A stretch of 64,000 bases of DNA from Pseudomonas fluorescens (GCF_000802965.1 NZ_JSAK01000008.1:161189-225188); one strand, 5' to 3'. Counted from the first letter of the stretch, positions 27,662-38,702 are shown. Translations and numbers: made by a program. Notes: generated by a model not told the origin, from the letters alone.

Positions 27662-27718
27662 GGCGAATGGCCATCGGACTGGTACACTGCGCGACATTTT
27701 GTTTTGCAGGCCAGTCCC

Positions 27719-29104
<1,386 letters not shown>

Positions 29105-29109
29105 TCGAC

Positions 29110-29198
29110 TGTAGGAGCCGGCTTGCTGGCGATGAACGATGACGCGGTCGACCAGATGGTCCGCAGCGTCTGCATCGCCAGCAAGCCGGCTCCTACAG
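29110..29198. repeat. REP inverted pair (GGAGCCGGCTTGCTGGCGA type)
   Basis: Facing copies of TGTAGGAGCCGGCTTGCTGG lie directly between dbpA and the flavoprotein gene. Confidence 0.9.
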
Positions 29199-29235
29199 GT
29201 TTTGCGTTGGTTTGAAAATTTTTGAGGACACCGTT

Positions 29236-30414
29236 TTGCGCTCTACCGAAGTCGTGATCATTGGCGCTGGCGCCGCTGGGTTGATGTGTGCGCTGACCGC
29301 CGCTGGGCGCGGGCGCAAAGTATTGTTGCTCGACCACGCGAATAAGGCCGGCAAGAAAATCCTGATGTCGGGCGGTGGCCGCTGCAATTTCACCAACATG
29401 TACACCGAACCGAGCAATTTCCTTTCGCAGAACGCGCATTTCTGCAAATCGGCCCTGGCCCGCTACACCCAGTGGGATTTCATCGGCATGGTCGCCAAGC
29501 ACGGCGTGCCGTATCACGAGAAAAAACTCGGCCAGTTGTTCTGCGATAACAAATCCAGCGACATCCTCGAAATGCTGCTGAACGAGTGCGATCAGGTCGG
29601 CGTCAGCCTGCATCTGGATACCTCGATCCAGACCATCGAGAAGCTCGAAACAGGCTATTTGCTGGAGACCACGCTGGGGCAGATCACTTGCGAGTCCCTG
29701 GTGATCGCCACGGGTGGCCTGTCGATTCCGACTCTGGGCGCGACCGGCTTCGGCTATCAAGTGGCCAAGCAATTCGGCCACGACCTGTTGCCGACCCGTG
29801 CCGGACTGGTGCCGTTCACCATCACCGATCAGCTCAAGGAACTGTGCACCGAGTTGTCGGGGACGTCGGTGGATTGCCTGGTCAGCTGCAATGACCAGAG
29901 CTTTCGCGAGAACATCCTGTTCACCCACCGCGGCCTGAGTGGCCCGGCGATTTTGCAGATTTCTTCGTTTTGGGAATCCGGCGACACGGTGGAAATCAAC
30001 CTGATGCCGGACCATGACGTGTCAGATTGGCTGCAACAGCAACAAGCCGAACGTCCCAACAGCGAACTGAAAACCCTGTTCGGTGAAATTTTCACCAAGA
30101 AGATGGCCAACTTGCTGGCAGACAACTGGTTCGTCTCCAAACCGATGAAGCAGTACACCCACGCGGAAATCGCCGCCATCGCCGAGAAACTGGCGAGCTG
30201 GAAAATCGTACCGGCCGGCACCGAAGGCTATCGCACCGCCGAAGTGACTTTGGGTGGCGTGGACACCAACGAAGTGTCGTCCAAGACTATGGAATCGCTG
30301 AAAAGCCCTGGGTTGTATTTCATTGGTGAAGTGCTGGACGTCACCGGGCACCTGGGCGGTTTCAACTTCCAGTGGGCGTGGGCTTCCGGCTACGCCGCCG
30401 CGCAGTACGCTTGA
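29236..30414 (+). CDS. YhiN/HI0933-family flavoprotein
   Basis: This 392-residue FAD-dependent oxidoreductase has the dinucleotide motif VVIIGAGAAGLMCALTAAGRG, the family motif MSGGGRCNFTN and a C-terminal FIGEVLDVTGHLGGFNFQWAWASGYAAA. The family includes BaiN, but the physiological reaction in pseudomonads is not known. The start is TTG 29236 with GAGGA 7 nt upstream; the longer frame has no ribosome site. Confidence 0.85.
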   Translation: MRSTEVVIIGAGAAGLMCALTAAGRGRKVLLLDHANKAGKKILMSGGGRCNFTNMYTEPSNFLSQNAHFCKSALARYTQWDFIGMVAKHGVPYHEKKLGQLFCDNKSSDILEMLLNECDQVGVSLHLDTSIQTIEKLETGYLLETTLGQITCESLVIATGGLSIPTLGATGFGYQVAKQFGHDLLPTRAGLVPFTITDQLKELCTELSGTSVDCLVSCNDQSFRENILFTHRGLSGPAILQISSFWESGDTVEINLMPDHDVSDWLQQQQAERPNSELKTLFGEIFTKKMANLLADNWFVSKPMKQYTHAEIAAIAEKLASWKIVPAGTEGYRTAEVTLGGVDTNEVSSKTMESLKSPGLYFIGEVLDVTGHLGGFNFQWAWASGYAAAQYA

Positions 30415-30426
30415 TAAACGAGCTTT

Positions 30427-30560
30427 GGTGTCGAGGGAGCTTGCTCCCGCTGGGCTGCGGAGCAGGCCCAAAACCTGTCTCCCGGTTTGCCTGACACACC
30501 CAGTGCACAGGATTTACGACGGCTACGCCGCCGAGCGGGAGCAAGCTCCCTCGCCACAGG
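30427..30560. repeat. REP inverted pair (CGAGGGAGCTTGCTCCCGC type)
   Basis: Facing copies enclose about 85 nt. The left copy reads TGTCGAGGGAGC, with TCGAGG in place of the usual GCGAGG. Confidence 0.85.
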
Positions 30561-30688
30561 GTTCATTTCAAATGCGACATCTCCATCAGGAAGGAACAGA
30601 TTTTGCTGTCAGATGTGATCGCCGCCATTGCGTCGGCGTCATTACTGGCTCAATTTAGCGTCATCGCCTCGGAAGGCCCTCGCACTTC

Positions 30689-32872
30689 ATGTCATCGACC
30701 TCGTTTCGTCAGTCTTTGCGTCGCCTTTGGGCGCTGGATAAATTCAGCTACAGCGTGCGGGTGTTCATCGCCCTGACCGGCACCATGGCGTTGTGTTGGT
30801 ATCAGGATGAAATGGGACTGCTGATCCCGTTATTCCTGGGGATCATTGCCAGCGCCCTGGCCGAGACCGACGACAGTTGGCAAGGCCGCCTCAACGCGCT
30901 GGCGGTGACGCTGGTGTGCTTCGCAGTCGCCGCGCTGTCGGTCGAACTGCTCTTTCCCTACCCCTACCTTTTCATCATCGCCTTCGCCCTCGCCGCCTTC
31001 TGCCTGACCATGCTCGGTGCCCTCGGCGAGCGCTACGGCGCAATTGCTTCGGCGACGTTGATCCTGTCGGTCTACACCATGATCGGCGTGGACCAGCGCG
31101 GCGGCGCAGTCACGGATTTCTGGCATGAACCGCTGCTGCTGGTGGCCGGTGCGGCCTGGTACGGCGTGCTGTCGGTGTTGTGGCAGGCGCTGTTTTCCAA
31201 CCAGCCCGTACAGCAGAGCCTGGCGCGGTTGTTCCGCGAACTGGGGTTTTACCTGAAGCTGAAATCGTCGCTGTTCGAGCCGATCCGGCAGATGGATGTG
31301 GAGGCGCGGCGACTGGAACTGGCACAACAGAACGGTCGCGTGGTCGCAGCCCTCAACGCGGCCAAGGAAATCATTCTGCACCGGGTCGGCAACGGTCGGC
31401 CCGGCTCGAAGGTCAGTCGCTACCTGAAACTGTACTTCCTCGCGCAGGACATCCACGAACGCGCCAGTTCCTCGCACTATCCCTACAACGCTCTGGCTGA
31501 AGCATTTTTCCACAGCGACGTGCTGTTCCGCTGCCAACGCCTGCTGCGCCAACAAGGCAAGGCCTGCCGGGCGCTGGCCGAGTCGATCCAGATGCGCCAG
31601 CCATTCATCTATGACGCCAGTTTCGCCGAAGCCTTGAGCGACCTGCACGCGTCACTCGAACACCTGCGCATCCAGAGCAACCCGGCCTGGCGCGGCTTGT
31701 TGCGCTCGCTGCGCGCACTGGCGGCCAACCTCGGCACCCTCGACCGCTTGCTCAGCGATGCCAGCAACCCTGACGCCCTGGCCGATGCCACCGACAGCAG
31801 CCTGCTCGATCGCTCGCCGCGCAGTCTCAAGGACGTCTGGATACGTCTGCGCACGCAGCTGACTCCGACTTCGCTGCTGTTCCGCCACGCCCTGCGTTTG
31901 CCCCTGGCCTTGAGCATCGGCTACGCGATGGTGCATTTGATTCACCCGTCCCAGGGTTACTGGATCATCCTCACGACGCTGTTTGTCTGCCAACCGAACT
32001 ACGGCGCTACCCGACGCAAACTCGGCCAGCGGATCATCGGCACCGCCATCGGCCTGACCCTGGCCTGGGCGCTGTTCGACCTGTTCCCGAACCCGCTGAT
32101 CCAGTCGTGCTTCGCCATCGCTGCCGGGGTGGTGTTCTTTACCAACCGCACCACCCGCTACACCCTGGCGACAGCGGCAATCACCCTGATGGTGCTGTTC
32201 TGCTTCAATCAGGTCGGCGACGGTTACGGACTGTTTTTGCCACGGCTGTTCGATACCCTGCTCGGCAGCCTGATCGCCGGCCTCGCGGTATTCCTGTTCC
32301 TGCCCGACTGGCAGGGTCGGCGCCTGAACAAAGTGCTGGCCAACACCCTGAGCTGCAACAGCATCTATCTACGCCAGATCATGCAGCAATACGCGGCCGG
32401 TAAAAGCGACGACCTGGCCTATCGCCTGGCCCGGCGCAACGCGCACAACGCCGATGCGGCGCTGTCGACCACCCTGGCCAACATGCTGATGGAGCCGGGG
32501 CATTTCCGTAAGGAAGCGGACGTCGGGTTCCGTTTCCTGGTGCTGTCGCACACGTTGCTCAGTTATTTATCGGGCCTCGGCGCTCACCGGGAAACCCTGC
32601 TACCGGCGGATGTGCGCGAGCATTTGATCGAAGGCGCCGGCGTGAAGCTGGCCAGCAGCATCGACGAAATCGCCCAAGGCCTGGCGAGTAAAACCCCGGT
32701 TGCGATCCAAAGCGATGAGGAAGAAGCGCTGGCCAACGAACTGGAGCAAATGCCGGATGAAATCGATGAGGGTCAGCGACTGGTGCAGACGCAATTGGCG
32801 TTGATCTGCCGGCAACTTGGGCCGCTGCGCACGTTGGCGGCGCATTTGATCAAGGATACGAGTGAGGATTGA
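30689..32872 (+). CDS. yccS: YccS-like FUSC-family inner membrane protein
   Basis: The 727-residue protein has two blocks of about five to six membrane helices (residues about 20-165 and 395-530) separated by a long soluble, helical middle and followed by a soluble tail. That is the YccS/FUSC layout. The conserved second-block stretch ILTTLFVCQPNYGATRRKLGQRIIGT is present. Such proteins are thought to be aromatic-acid or other efflux components; no substrate can be named here. Confidence 0.85.
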   Translation: MSSTSFRQSLRRLWALDKFSYSVRVFIALTGTMALCWYQDEMGLLIPLFLGIIASALAETDDSWQGRLNALAVTLVCFAVAALSVELLFPYPYLFIIAFALAAFCLTMLGALGERYGAIASATLILSVYTMIGVDQRGGAVTDFWHEPLLLVAGAAWYGVLSVLWQALFSNQPVQQSLARLFRELGFYLKLKSSLFEPIRQMDVEARRLELAQQNGRVVAALNAAKEIILHRVGNGRPGSKVSRYLKLYFLAQDIHERASSSHYPYNALAEAFFHSDVLFRCQRLLRQQGKACRALAESIQMRQPFIYDASFAEALSDLHASLEHLRIQSNPAWRGLLRSLRALAANLGTLDRLLSDASNPDALADATDSSLLDRSPRSLKDVWIRLRTQLTPTSLLFRHALRLPLALSIGYAMVHLIHPSQGYWIILTTLFVCQPNYGATRRKLGQRIIGTAIGLTLAWALFDLFPNPLIQSCFAIAAGVVFFTNRTTRYTLATAAITLMVLFCFNQVGDGYGLFLPRLFDTLLGSLIAGLAVFLFLPDWQGRRLNKVLANTLSCNSIYLRQIMQQYAAGKSDDLAYRLARRNAHNADAALSTTLANMLMEPGHFRKEADVGFRFLVLSHTLLSYLSGLGAHRETLLPADVREHLIEGAGVKLASSIDEIAQGLASKTPVAIQSDEEEALANELEQMPDEIDEGQRLVQTQLALICRQLGPLRTLAAHLIKDTSED

Positions 32873-32889
32873 GATTTTCAGTGATTGCA

Positions 32890-32923
32890 CTGGCCTCATC
32901 GCTGGCTTGCCAGCGATGAGGCC
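32890..32923. repeat. Short inverted repeat, REP-derived hairpin or terminator
   Basis: TGGCCTCATCGCTGGC pairs with GCCAGCGATGAGGCCA with almost no loop. It lies between the convergent yccS and binding-protein genes. Confidence 0.7.
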
Positions 32924-32942
32924 ATTAGCCCCACCACAACAC

Positions 32943-33680
32943 CTACATCCCATGCTGCTTCATCAACCGCGCATAACTCCCATCCGCCTTCATCCTGGCA
33001 ATTTCCCGGTCGAACCCGGCGACGATCTGCTCATGCTTCGGGTTCTTCAGGCTGACCAGAATGTGCAGGCTGTTTTCGCTCAACGGCTTGGGCAAAAATT
33101 CCACGGCATTGCGCACCTTGGATGATTCACGGGCCAGGTAATAGCGAGCAACGTACTCATCTTCCAGCGTCAGCTTGACCCGATCGGCAGCGACCATGCG
33201 CACGGCCATGGCAAAACTGTGCACCGGGATTTTCTGCAAGGATTCATCTTCATCGAACGCAGCCGAATAGGCATACCCGCGCACCACAGCAATCGGATAG
33301 GTGTGCAGTTGTTGCAGATTGTTGAATTCGATCGGTGCGTCTTTGCGCTTGAGAAAGCGCACGCGATTGAGCAGATACTCGCCGGAAAACTGGCCGAGTT
33401 TTGTGCGCTCGTCGTTGTACCAGGCATTGACCAGCACGTCATAACGGCCCTCGCCTACTCCCAGCAACGCCCGCGCCCAGGGCACCTGTTCGAAATCACT
33501 GGCATAGCCGGCTCGCGCCAGTGCGGTGCTGACAATATCGGTGGCCAATCCACCGTTGAGCAGCGTGGCGTCGGTAAATGGCGGCCAGGCATCCGCCACC
33601 AGTCGCAGTTTTTCTGCCGCCGCGTTTTGAATCAGCAACAGCAATCCAATCAAAGCAAAGGCTCGATGCAATCGCGGCAT
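32943..33680 (-). CDS. Periplasmic solute-binding protein (SBP_bac_3 family)
   Basis: This 245-residue protein has a signal peptide (MPRLHRAFALIGLLLLIQNAAA-EKL) and the extracellular solute-binding family 3 fold: LRLVADAWPPFTDA, GLATDIVSTALARAGY, FEQVPWARALLGVGEGRYDVLVNAW. The family usually binds amino acids, but no permease or ATPase gene lies near, so it may act alone or in sensing. Confidence 0.8.
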   Translation of the reverse strand: MPRLHRAFALIGLLLLIQNAAAEKLRLVADAWPPFTDATLLNGGLATDIVSTALARAGYASDFEQVPWARALLGVGEGRYDVLVNAWYNDERTKLGQFSGEYLLNRVRFLKRKDAPIEFNNLQQLHTYPIAVVRGYAYSAAFDEDESLQKIPVHSFAMAVRMVAADRVKLTLEDEYVARYYLARESSKVRNAVEFLPKPLSENSLHILVSLKNPKHEQIVAGFDREIARMKADGSYARLMKQHGM

Positions 33681-33935
33681 GCTAGAAAATCCTTAGCGGG
33701 CGGGCTGCCCGACGTGTTTTCAGCCAAAACTCCAAGACCCCGTACCGGCACAACAAGGCACTAAACATTAGTTCATTGAAGCCACTGCACATCGCTCGAT
33801 CCCAGATTACACAAAGAAGACAGCGCCGCGCGAAATGAATGATGGCATTTTGGTCTTTGTCACAGATTCCTTCGCCATAAAGACATCTAGCGCCCAGGCG
33901 CTTAGTATCGAGGGACGTTTTCAGGGAATCAGAAC

Positions 33936-34388
33936 ATGACAATCGATTGGGTCTGCAAACACCATAGTGACCTGGGCAAAGAACAGCTGTACGCCATTCT
34001 GCAACTGCGGGCCGAGGTGTTCGTCGTCGAGCAAAAATGCATCTATCAGGACATTGATGGCCAGGATCTGGAAGGTGACACCTGCCATCTGATGGCGTGG
34101 GACGGGGATCGTCTGGTGGCGTACCTGCGCCTGCTCGACCCGGAGTTACAGGGCGGTGACGTGGTGATCGGCCGGGTGATCATTGCACCTCAGGCCCGGC
34201 GTACAGGGCTTGGCCATGCGTTGATGGACCAAGCGCTGAAGCAGACTGAGAAGCGCTGGCCAGACATGCCGATCTATCTTTCGGCACAGGCGCATTTGCA
34301 GGGGTATTACGGGCGGTACGGGTTTGTGGTGGCGGGTGAGGAATATATCGAGGATGGCATTCCACACATTGGGATGCGTCGTTCCTAA
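33936..34388 (+). CDS. elaA: GNAT acetyltransferase, ElaA family
   Basis: The 150-residue protein matches ElaA along its length: LYAILQLRAEVFVVEQKCIYQDIDGQDLEGDTCHLM, then acetyl-CoA loop IIAPQARRTGLGHALMDQAL, and the C-terminal GFVVAGEEYIEDGIPHIGM. The acceptor is unknown. ATG 33936 follows TTTTCAGGGAATCAGAAC. Confidence 0.88.
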   Translation: MTIDWVCKHHSDLGKEQLYAILQLRAEVFVVEQKCIYQDIDGQDLEGDTCHLMAWDGDRLVAYLRLLDPELQGGDVVIGRVIIAPQARRTGLGHALMDQALKQTEKRWPDMPIYLSAQAHLQGYYGRYGFVVAGEEYIEDGIPHIGMRRS

Positions 34389-34394
34389 GGGACG

Positions 34395-34472
34395 TATCGC
34401 TGGCAAGCCAGCTCCTACAATGATTGCGGGTGTATCGCATCTGAACCTGTAGGAGCCGGCTTGCTGGCGACG
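34395..34472. repeat. REP inverted pair (GGAGCCGGCTTGCTGGCGA type)
   Basis: TCGCTGGCAAGCCAGCTCCT faces GTAGGAGCCGGCTTGCTGGC. The two arms differ slightly, so one looks drifted. Confidence 0.85.
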
Positions 34473-34487
34473 GCATCAGCGCAAATC

Positions 34488-34784
34488 TCAGGGATACTCC
34501 AACACCGCTTTAATCTGCCGCAAATTGCGCTCGATCCACCCCCGATCAATCGCCCCCCACTCGCGAATCCGATAGCGCCCGGCATGGTTGCGCGCGCCTT
34601 CTTCCTGCTCGAACTCGCAAACGATATCCAGATCCGCCAACGCAGCGATGGTGTCCTGGGCTGTACGCCGGGGCATACCGGTGACCTCGGTCAAGGCCGG
34701 AACGCTGCTGGCCAGACCACTGTCGATCAGGTACGCCACGTACAAGCGGCGGTAGAAGCTGCTCTTGGTCTTGCTTACGTCCAT
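34488..34784 (-). CDS. Winged helix-turn-helix protein
   Basis: This 98-residue protein (MDVSKTKSSFYRRLYVAYLIDSG) carries a wHTH: VPALTEVTGMPRRTAQDTIAALADLDIVCEFEQ, followed by a wing-like AGRYRIREWGAID. Similar small proteins are common in pseudomonads and have no named role. ATG 34784 has GGGAG 7 nt upstream. Confidence 0.75.
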   Translation of the reverse strand: MDVSKTKSSFYRRLYVAYLIDSGLASSVPALTEVTGMPRRTAQDTIAALADLDIVCEFEQEEGARNHAGRYRIREWGAIDRGWIERNLRQIKAVLEYP

Positions 34785-34801
34785 CCACAAACTCCCGGTT
34801 T

Positions 34802-34880
34802 AAAAGATCGCAGCCTGCGGCAGCTCCTACAGGGTTCGCGTTCCAATGTAGGAGCTGCCGCAGGCTGCGATCTTTTGATC
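34802..34880. repeat. REP inverted pair (GCCGCAGGCTGCGATCTTTT type)
   Basis: Facing copies of AAAAGATCGCAGCCTGCGGC lie between the wHTH gene and the YgjP-like gene. Confidence 0.9.
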
Positions 34881-34881
34881 T

Positions 34882-35373
34882 TTATTGCATATCCCGCCAA
34901 GTCAGATACACCCGCACATCGAACTCCACTTGGTGATACCCCGGCAACATGTGATCGCACAGCTTGTAGAAGGCCTTGTTGTGATCCGACTCTTTGAAAT
35001 GTGCCAACTCGTGCACCACGATCATTTTCAGAAAGTCCGCGGGCGCTTCCTTGAACAGCGAAGCGATTCGAATCTCCTTCTTCGCCTTGAGCTTGCCGCC
35101 CTGCACACGCGAGATCGTGGTGTGCAGGCCGAGAGCCCGGTGGGTCAGGTCCAGACGGTTATCGAACAACACTTTGTCGATGGCCGGGGCGTTGCGCAGG
35201 TATTCCTGCTTGAGATCCAGCGCATAGGTGTACAACGCCTTGTCACTCTGCACCCCGTGTTTTTCCGGGTAACGCTGACTCAAGTAATCGCCCAGCCGAC
35301 CTTCGGCGATCAGCTGGCGCACCTGGTCCTGCAATGAAGCGGGATAGGCCTGGAGATATTTCAACACGGTCAT
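34882..35373 (-). CDS. YgjP-like metallopeptidase domain protein (DUF45)
   Basis: The 163-residue protein has the zinc motif HELAHFKESDHNKAFY (HExxH plus a downstream acidic/His pair) of the YgjP/WLM group. It has no signal peptide, so it is cytoplasmic. ATG 35373 (MTVLKYLQAYP) is preferred to the upstream GTG, which has no ribosome site. The substrate is unknown. Confidence 0.85.
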   Translation of the reverse strand: MTVLKYLQAYPASLQDQVRQLIAEGRLGDYLSQRYPEKHGVQSDKALYTYALDLKQEYLRNAPAIDKVLFDNRLDLTHRALGLHTTISRVQGGKLKAKKEIRIASLFKEAPADFLKMIVVHELAHFKESDHNKAFYKLCDHMLPGYHQVEFDVRVYLTWRDMQ

Positions 35374-35418
35374 CGCAGCGGCAACACAAGTCACGAAAAG
35401 GTCGCCAGTGTAGCGAAT

Positions 35419-37542
35419 TCAACGGGGCAGCGCGCTCCAGTCGAACGGCTGTACGAAGTCGCCGATGTCTTCAGCCATCATTGGCCGCGCCACCAAAAAT
35501 CCTTGCACATATTCGCAGCCATTGGCTTGCAGCCAATCGTACTGCGCGATGGTTTCCACGCCTTCGGCAATCACCAGTATCCCGTACTGTTTGCACAGGT
35601 CGATGACATTGCGTGCCAACGCCGCGTCCCGCGCAGAGTCGGGCAGCCGCGCGATCAAATGCCGGTCGAGCTTGACCGTGTCCAGCTCCAGATCACGCAG
35701 GTGCGACAGCGAGCACGGGCCGGAACCAAAATCATCCAGCGCCACCCTGACCCCCAGGTTGCGCAGCAACCGTAGCTGTTTGCGGGTTTCTTCGGCGTCG
35801 TGCATCAAGGCCTCTTCCGTGACCTCGACTTCCAGATGACGCGCCAGCAAGCCGTGGCGTTCAAGCACGTGACGCAATTCGGTCACCAGATGCGGCATGG
35901 AGAACTGGGTGCGGCTCAGACTGACGCTCAGCACCAGGTCCTCAGCGAACAGGGTTTCCCAAGCCTTGCGCTGCCCGGCGCTACGCTGGTAAATCCAGCT
36001 GCCGAGACGACTGATCAGCCGTGCTTCTTCCAGCAGCGGCAAAAACAGCCCCGGCGGCACGTCACCGACGCTCGGATGCTGCCAGCGCAGCAAAGCCTCG
36101 AACCCGCGAATCTTCCCGTCACCAATGGCCACCTGCGGTTGATACACCAGGTTGAAATCTCGGTTCTCGATGGCCGTACGCACACTTTCTTCGAGCATCA
36201 GCCGCGAACGAGCCCGGCCGTTCATTTCGTGATCGTAAAAACGATATTGCTGACGACCGGCGCGTTTGGCCTCGTACATCGCGATATCGGACGCCCGCAA
36301 CAAACCGTCAAGATTGGGACCGCAATCCGGGAACGTGGCAATGCCGATGCTGGCGCCCAAGGTAATGTCCAATCCATCGATTTGCTGACAAACCGACACC
36401 CGCTCAATGAGTTTTTCGGCAATCCGCGCCGCTTGATCGGGAACGTCGAGGTCCAGCAATGCAGTGAACTCGTCGCCACCAATGCGCGCCAGAATGTCGA
36501 AGGGCCGCAGGCAGGCCTTCAATTGCTCGGACACCCAACGCAGCACGCGATCGCCGGCATCGTGACCAAGGGAATCGTTAACCCGCTTGAAACCGTCGAG
36601 ATCCAGGTACAACAAGACCCAGGAACGCTCGGTGCGATCGCTGCGCAGCAGCAGATTTTCCACGGTTTGATAAAAGCCACGACGGTTGAGCAATCCAGTC
36701 AGCGGGTCGGTGACGGCCTGGACTTCGAGTTGTTGGTGCAGGTGTCGCACCACCGACATGTCCTGCACGGTGACCACCATGGCACGTTGTTCGGCGGGCA
36801 ACGGTGCGCAAGACAACGCAACCGGCACTTGCTGGCCGGGCGCAGTGCGCAGCAGCGCATCGTGCAGGCGTAACGTCTCGCCGCGTTTGTAGCCGGACAA
36901 CAAATCCGAGTCAGCCCAGCGCGGGAAGTGCGGTTTTTGCAGATAGCCCAATAGCTCTCTGCCTTGCAGCTCTTGCACCGTGGCGTTGAGCAACCGCGAA
37001 ATCGCCGGATTGGCAAAGCGGATCAGACCGTCCTCTCCGACCACCAGAATGCCTTCGGCGGCGTTCTCCAACACCGAGGCATTGAAGGCGCGAGCGACCT
37101 CCAGATCGTGGCTCAGGCGCTGCAACGCCCGTCGGTTGCGCTGGTGCTCCAGCAACGCCTGGACCTTGGGCTTGAGAATTTGCGGATCGAACGGTTTGAA
37201 CAGGTAATCCACCGCACCACTGGCATAGCCCTTGATCACGGCATCCTGGGACTGTTCGTTGGCGGTGAGAAAAATAATCGGCGTCAGGCGGGTTCGCTGG
37301 CTGCCACGCATCAGGCGCGCCACTTCGAAGCCGTCCATGCCCGGCATCTGAACATCCAGCAGCACCAGGTCGACATCGTGTTCAAGCAACACGCCGAGGG
37401 CCTCGAAACCCGAGGCAGCGGTGATGACCTGCCAGTCCTGGCGCTGTAATAGTGCCCGCATACTGATCAGGTTTTCAGGGTAATCGTCGACGATTAGTAA
37501 CGTTGAGCTGCCTTCAATTGGCGGGGGGTGCGCGCATTCCAT
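35419..37542 (-). CDS. REC-PAS-GGDEF-EAL cyclic-di-GMP response regulator
   Basis: The 707-residue protein has four domains in order: receiver (about 15-130; phosphoacceptor Asp in LVLLDVQMPGMDGFEVARLM), PAS (about 150-270), GGDEF (about 285-440; ARIGGDEFTALL intact, with inhibitory-site RPFD five residues before GGDEF) and EAL (about 450-700; RGFEALLRW, EVTEEAL, DDFGSG, VKLDRH, AEGVET). In the EAL domain the usual metal-binding Asn of the VNLS strand is Ser (LSVSLSRTQF), so phosphodiesterase activity may be weak or lost while cyclase motifs are intact. ATG 37542 has AAGAGAAG upstream. No partner kinase is adjacent. Confidence 0.92.
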   Translation of the reverse strand: MECAHPPPIEGSSTLLIVDDYPENLISMRALLQRQDWQVITAASGFEALGVLLEHDVDLVLLDVQMPGMDGFEVARLMRGSQRTRLTPIIFLTANEQSQDAVIKGYASGAVDYLFKPFDPQILKPKVQALLEHQRNRRALQRLSHDLEVARAFNASVLENAAEGILVVGEDGLIRFANPAISRLLNATVQELQGRELLGYLQKPHFPRWADSDLLSGYKRGETLRLHDALLRTAPGQQVPVALSCAPLPAEQRAMVVTVQDMSVVRHLHQQLEVQAVTDPLTGLLNRRGFYQTVENLLLRSDRTERSWVLLYLDLDGFKRVNDSLGHDAGDRVLRWVSEQLKACLRPFDILARIGGDEFTALLDLDVPDQAARIAEKLIERVSVCQQIDGLDITLGASIGIATFPDCGPNLDGLLRASDIAMYEAKRAGRQQYRFYDHEMNGRARSRLMLEESVRTAIENRDFNLVYQPQVAIGDGKIRGFEALLRWQHPSVGDVPPGLFLPLLEEARLISRLGSWIYQRSAGQRKAWETLFAEDLVLSVSLSRTQFSMPHLVTELRHVLERHGLLARHLEVEVTEEALMHDAEETRKQLRLLRNLGVRVALDDFGSGPCSLSHLRDLELDTVKLDRHLIARLPDSARDAALARNVIDLCKQYGILVIAEGVETIAQYDWLQANGCEYVQGFLVARPMMAEDIGDFVQPFDWSALPR

Positions 37543-37863
37543 GCTGCTTCTCTTGTTCAAGACGTCAGGCCGGTTTCTTGTGAAAACCGGACAAATACTG
37601 AGGCTTACTCTAGACCGGGTTCCGTAAAAGCAGAAGCTGTCAGTGCGCCATCATTTAACCGAAGCGTCCATTTGCCGACTAACGGTCGGAGCTACAGCCC
37701 GCTGAAACCGGCAGAGATGGCATTTCGACAGGATGTTGACGCCAACTAACTGCCAGGCGGACGTTAACAAAAAAGCATTCTACGATTATAAAGACCGCCC
37801 TCCAAGGCACGTGCCAGAGCATCTGGCACGGGCGTGCAACGAAAATTCGTGGAAGCTTTGATT
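37543..37863. promoter_or_regulatory. 321-nt divergent intergenic region with a hairpin before the alginate lyase
   Basis: No gene is seen. A perfect inverted repeat GTGCCAGA-GCA-TCTGGCAC at 37811-37829, overlapping GGCACGTGCC (37807-37816), lies about 35 nt before the lyase start and downstream of a TATAAA-like box (about 37787-37792). It could be an operator or a leader hairpin. Confidence 0.5.
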
Positions 37864-38532
37864 ATGATTGACCTCGCATCCTGGAACCTCAGTGTTCCTG
37901 TCGGCAGCCCGCCGTACACCGTTGAAACATCGAAACTGGTGAATGGCTTCAAGGATCAATACTTCCATTCCGACACCGGCGTTTTGTTCTTCTGGTCCCC
38001 GGTAACCGGCTCGCGCACTGAAAATGCCATCTATCCACGCACTGAATTACGCGAAACCTACAGCAACGGCACTCTGAAAAACTGGTACTACCCGGACGCC
38101 GACAATACCCTGAGGGCAACCCTGGCGGTGAATCAGGTGCCAAGCTCGGGCAAAATCGTCATTGGTCAGATCCATGCCTACAACAGCCAGAAGCCCATGG
38201 TGAAGGTCGAGTACCAGTACAAGACCAAAACCTCCACCGGTAACATCGTCGCCAAAGTGCGCATGCATCCAGATGACGACGAAGGCCGGGTCATCACCGT
38301 CGCCACCGGGGTAAAACTCGACCAGGAATTCTCCTACCTCATCCACCTCAGCCCCGGCGGCGCCTTGGGTATCAGCGCAGCGGGTTATCAGTGGGACACG
38401 GATATCAGCGCAACCTGGCGCGACAAACCGCTGTACTTCAAGGCCGGGGTGTATGTGCAGGACAATACCGGGTACACCAGTGAAGGCGGGAAAGTGACGT
38501 TTAGCAAGCTGGATATTGATCACGATAAATAA
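37864..38532 (+). CDS. Polysaccharide lyase family 7 (alginate lyase)
   Basis: This 222-residue enzyme has the three PL7 motifs: RTELRE (R[ST]EL type), QIH (VIGQIHAYN) and YFKAGVYVQ. PL7 enzymes cleave alginate or related polyuronates by beta-elimination. No signal peptide is visible from ATG 37864; the upstream extension to 37834 adds only a few residues and no leader. P. aeruginosa PA1167 is similar in size. It opens the accessory patch that includes the ubiquitin-like gene. Confidence 0.9.
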   Translation: MIDLASWNLSVPVGSPPYTVETSKLVNGFKDQYFHSDTGVLFFWSPVTGSRTENAIYPRTELRETYSNGTLKNWYYPDADNTLRATLAVNQVPSSGKIVIGQIHAYNSQKPMVKVEYQYKTKTSTGNIVAKVRMHPDDDEGRVITVATGVKLDQEFSYLIHLSPGGALGISAAGYQWDTDISATWRDKPLYFKAGVYVQDNTGYTSEGGKVTFSKLDIDHDK

Positions 38533-38702
38533 TTTCACCATCGTTATCAGTGGTCAAAACATCACTTGGGAAACCCGCCTCGCGGCGGGATTCCAGGTAT
38601 CCCGACCTGAAATGAAAGATTACAACGTTACGTAGAAACCGCTCACGATTGAACAGGAATGTGTCACTGAACGCACAATCAAAGAGATGAAAACTCGTAT
38701 CA

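Noticed and set aside
38574..38589. CCCGCC-TCGC-GGCGGG hairpin downstream of the PL7 and ubiquitin-like genes
   Set aside because: The stem is good, but no T tract follows on either strand, so I do not list it as a terminator.
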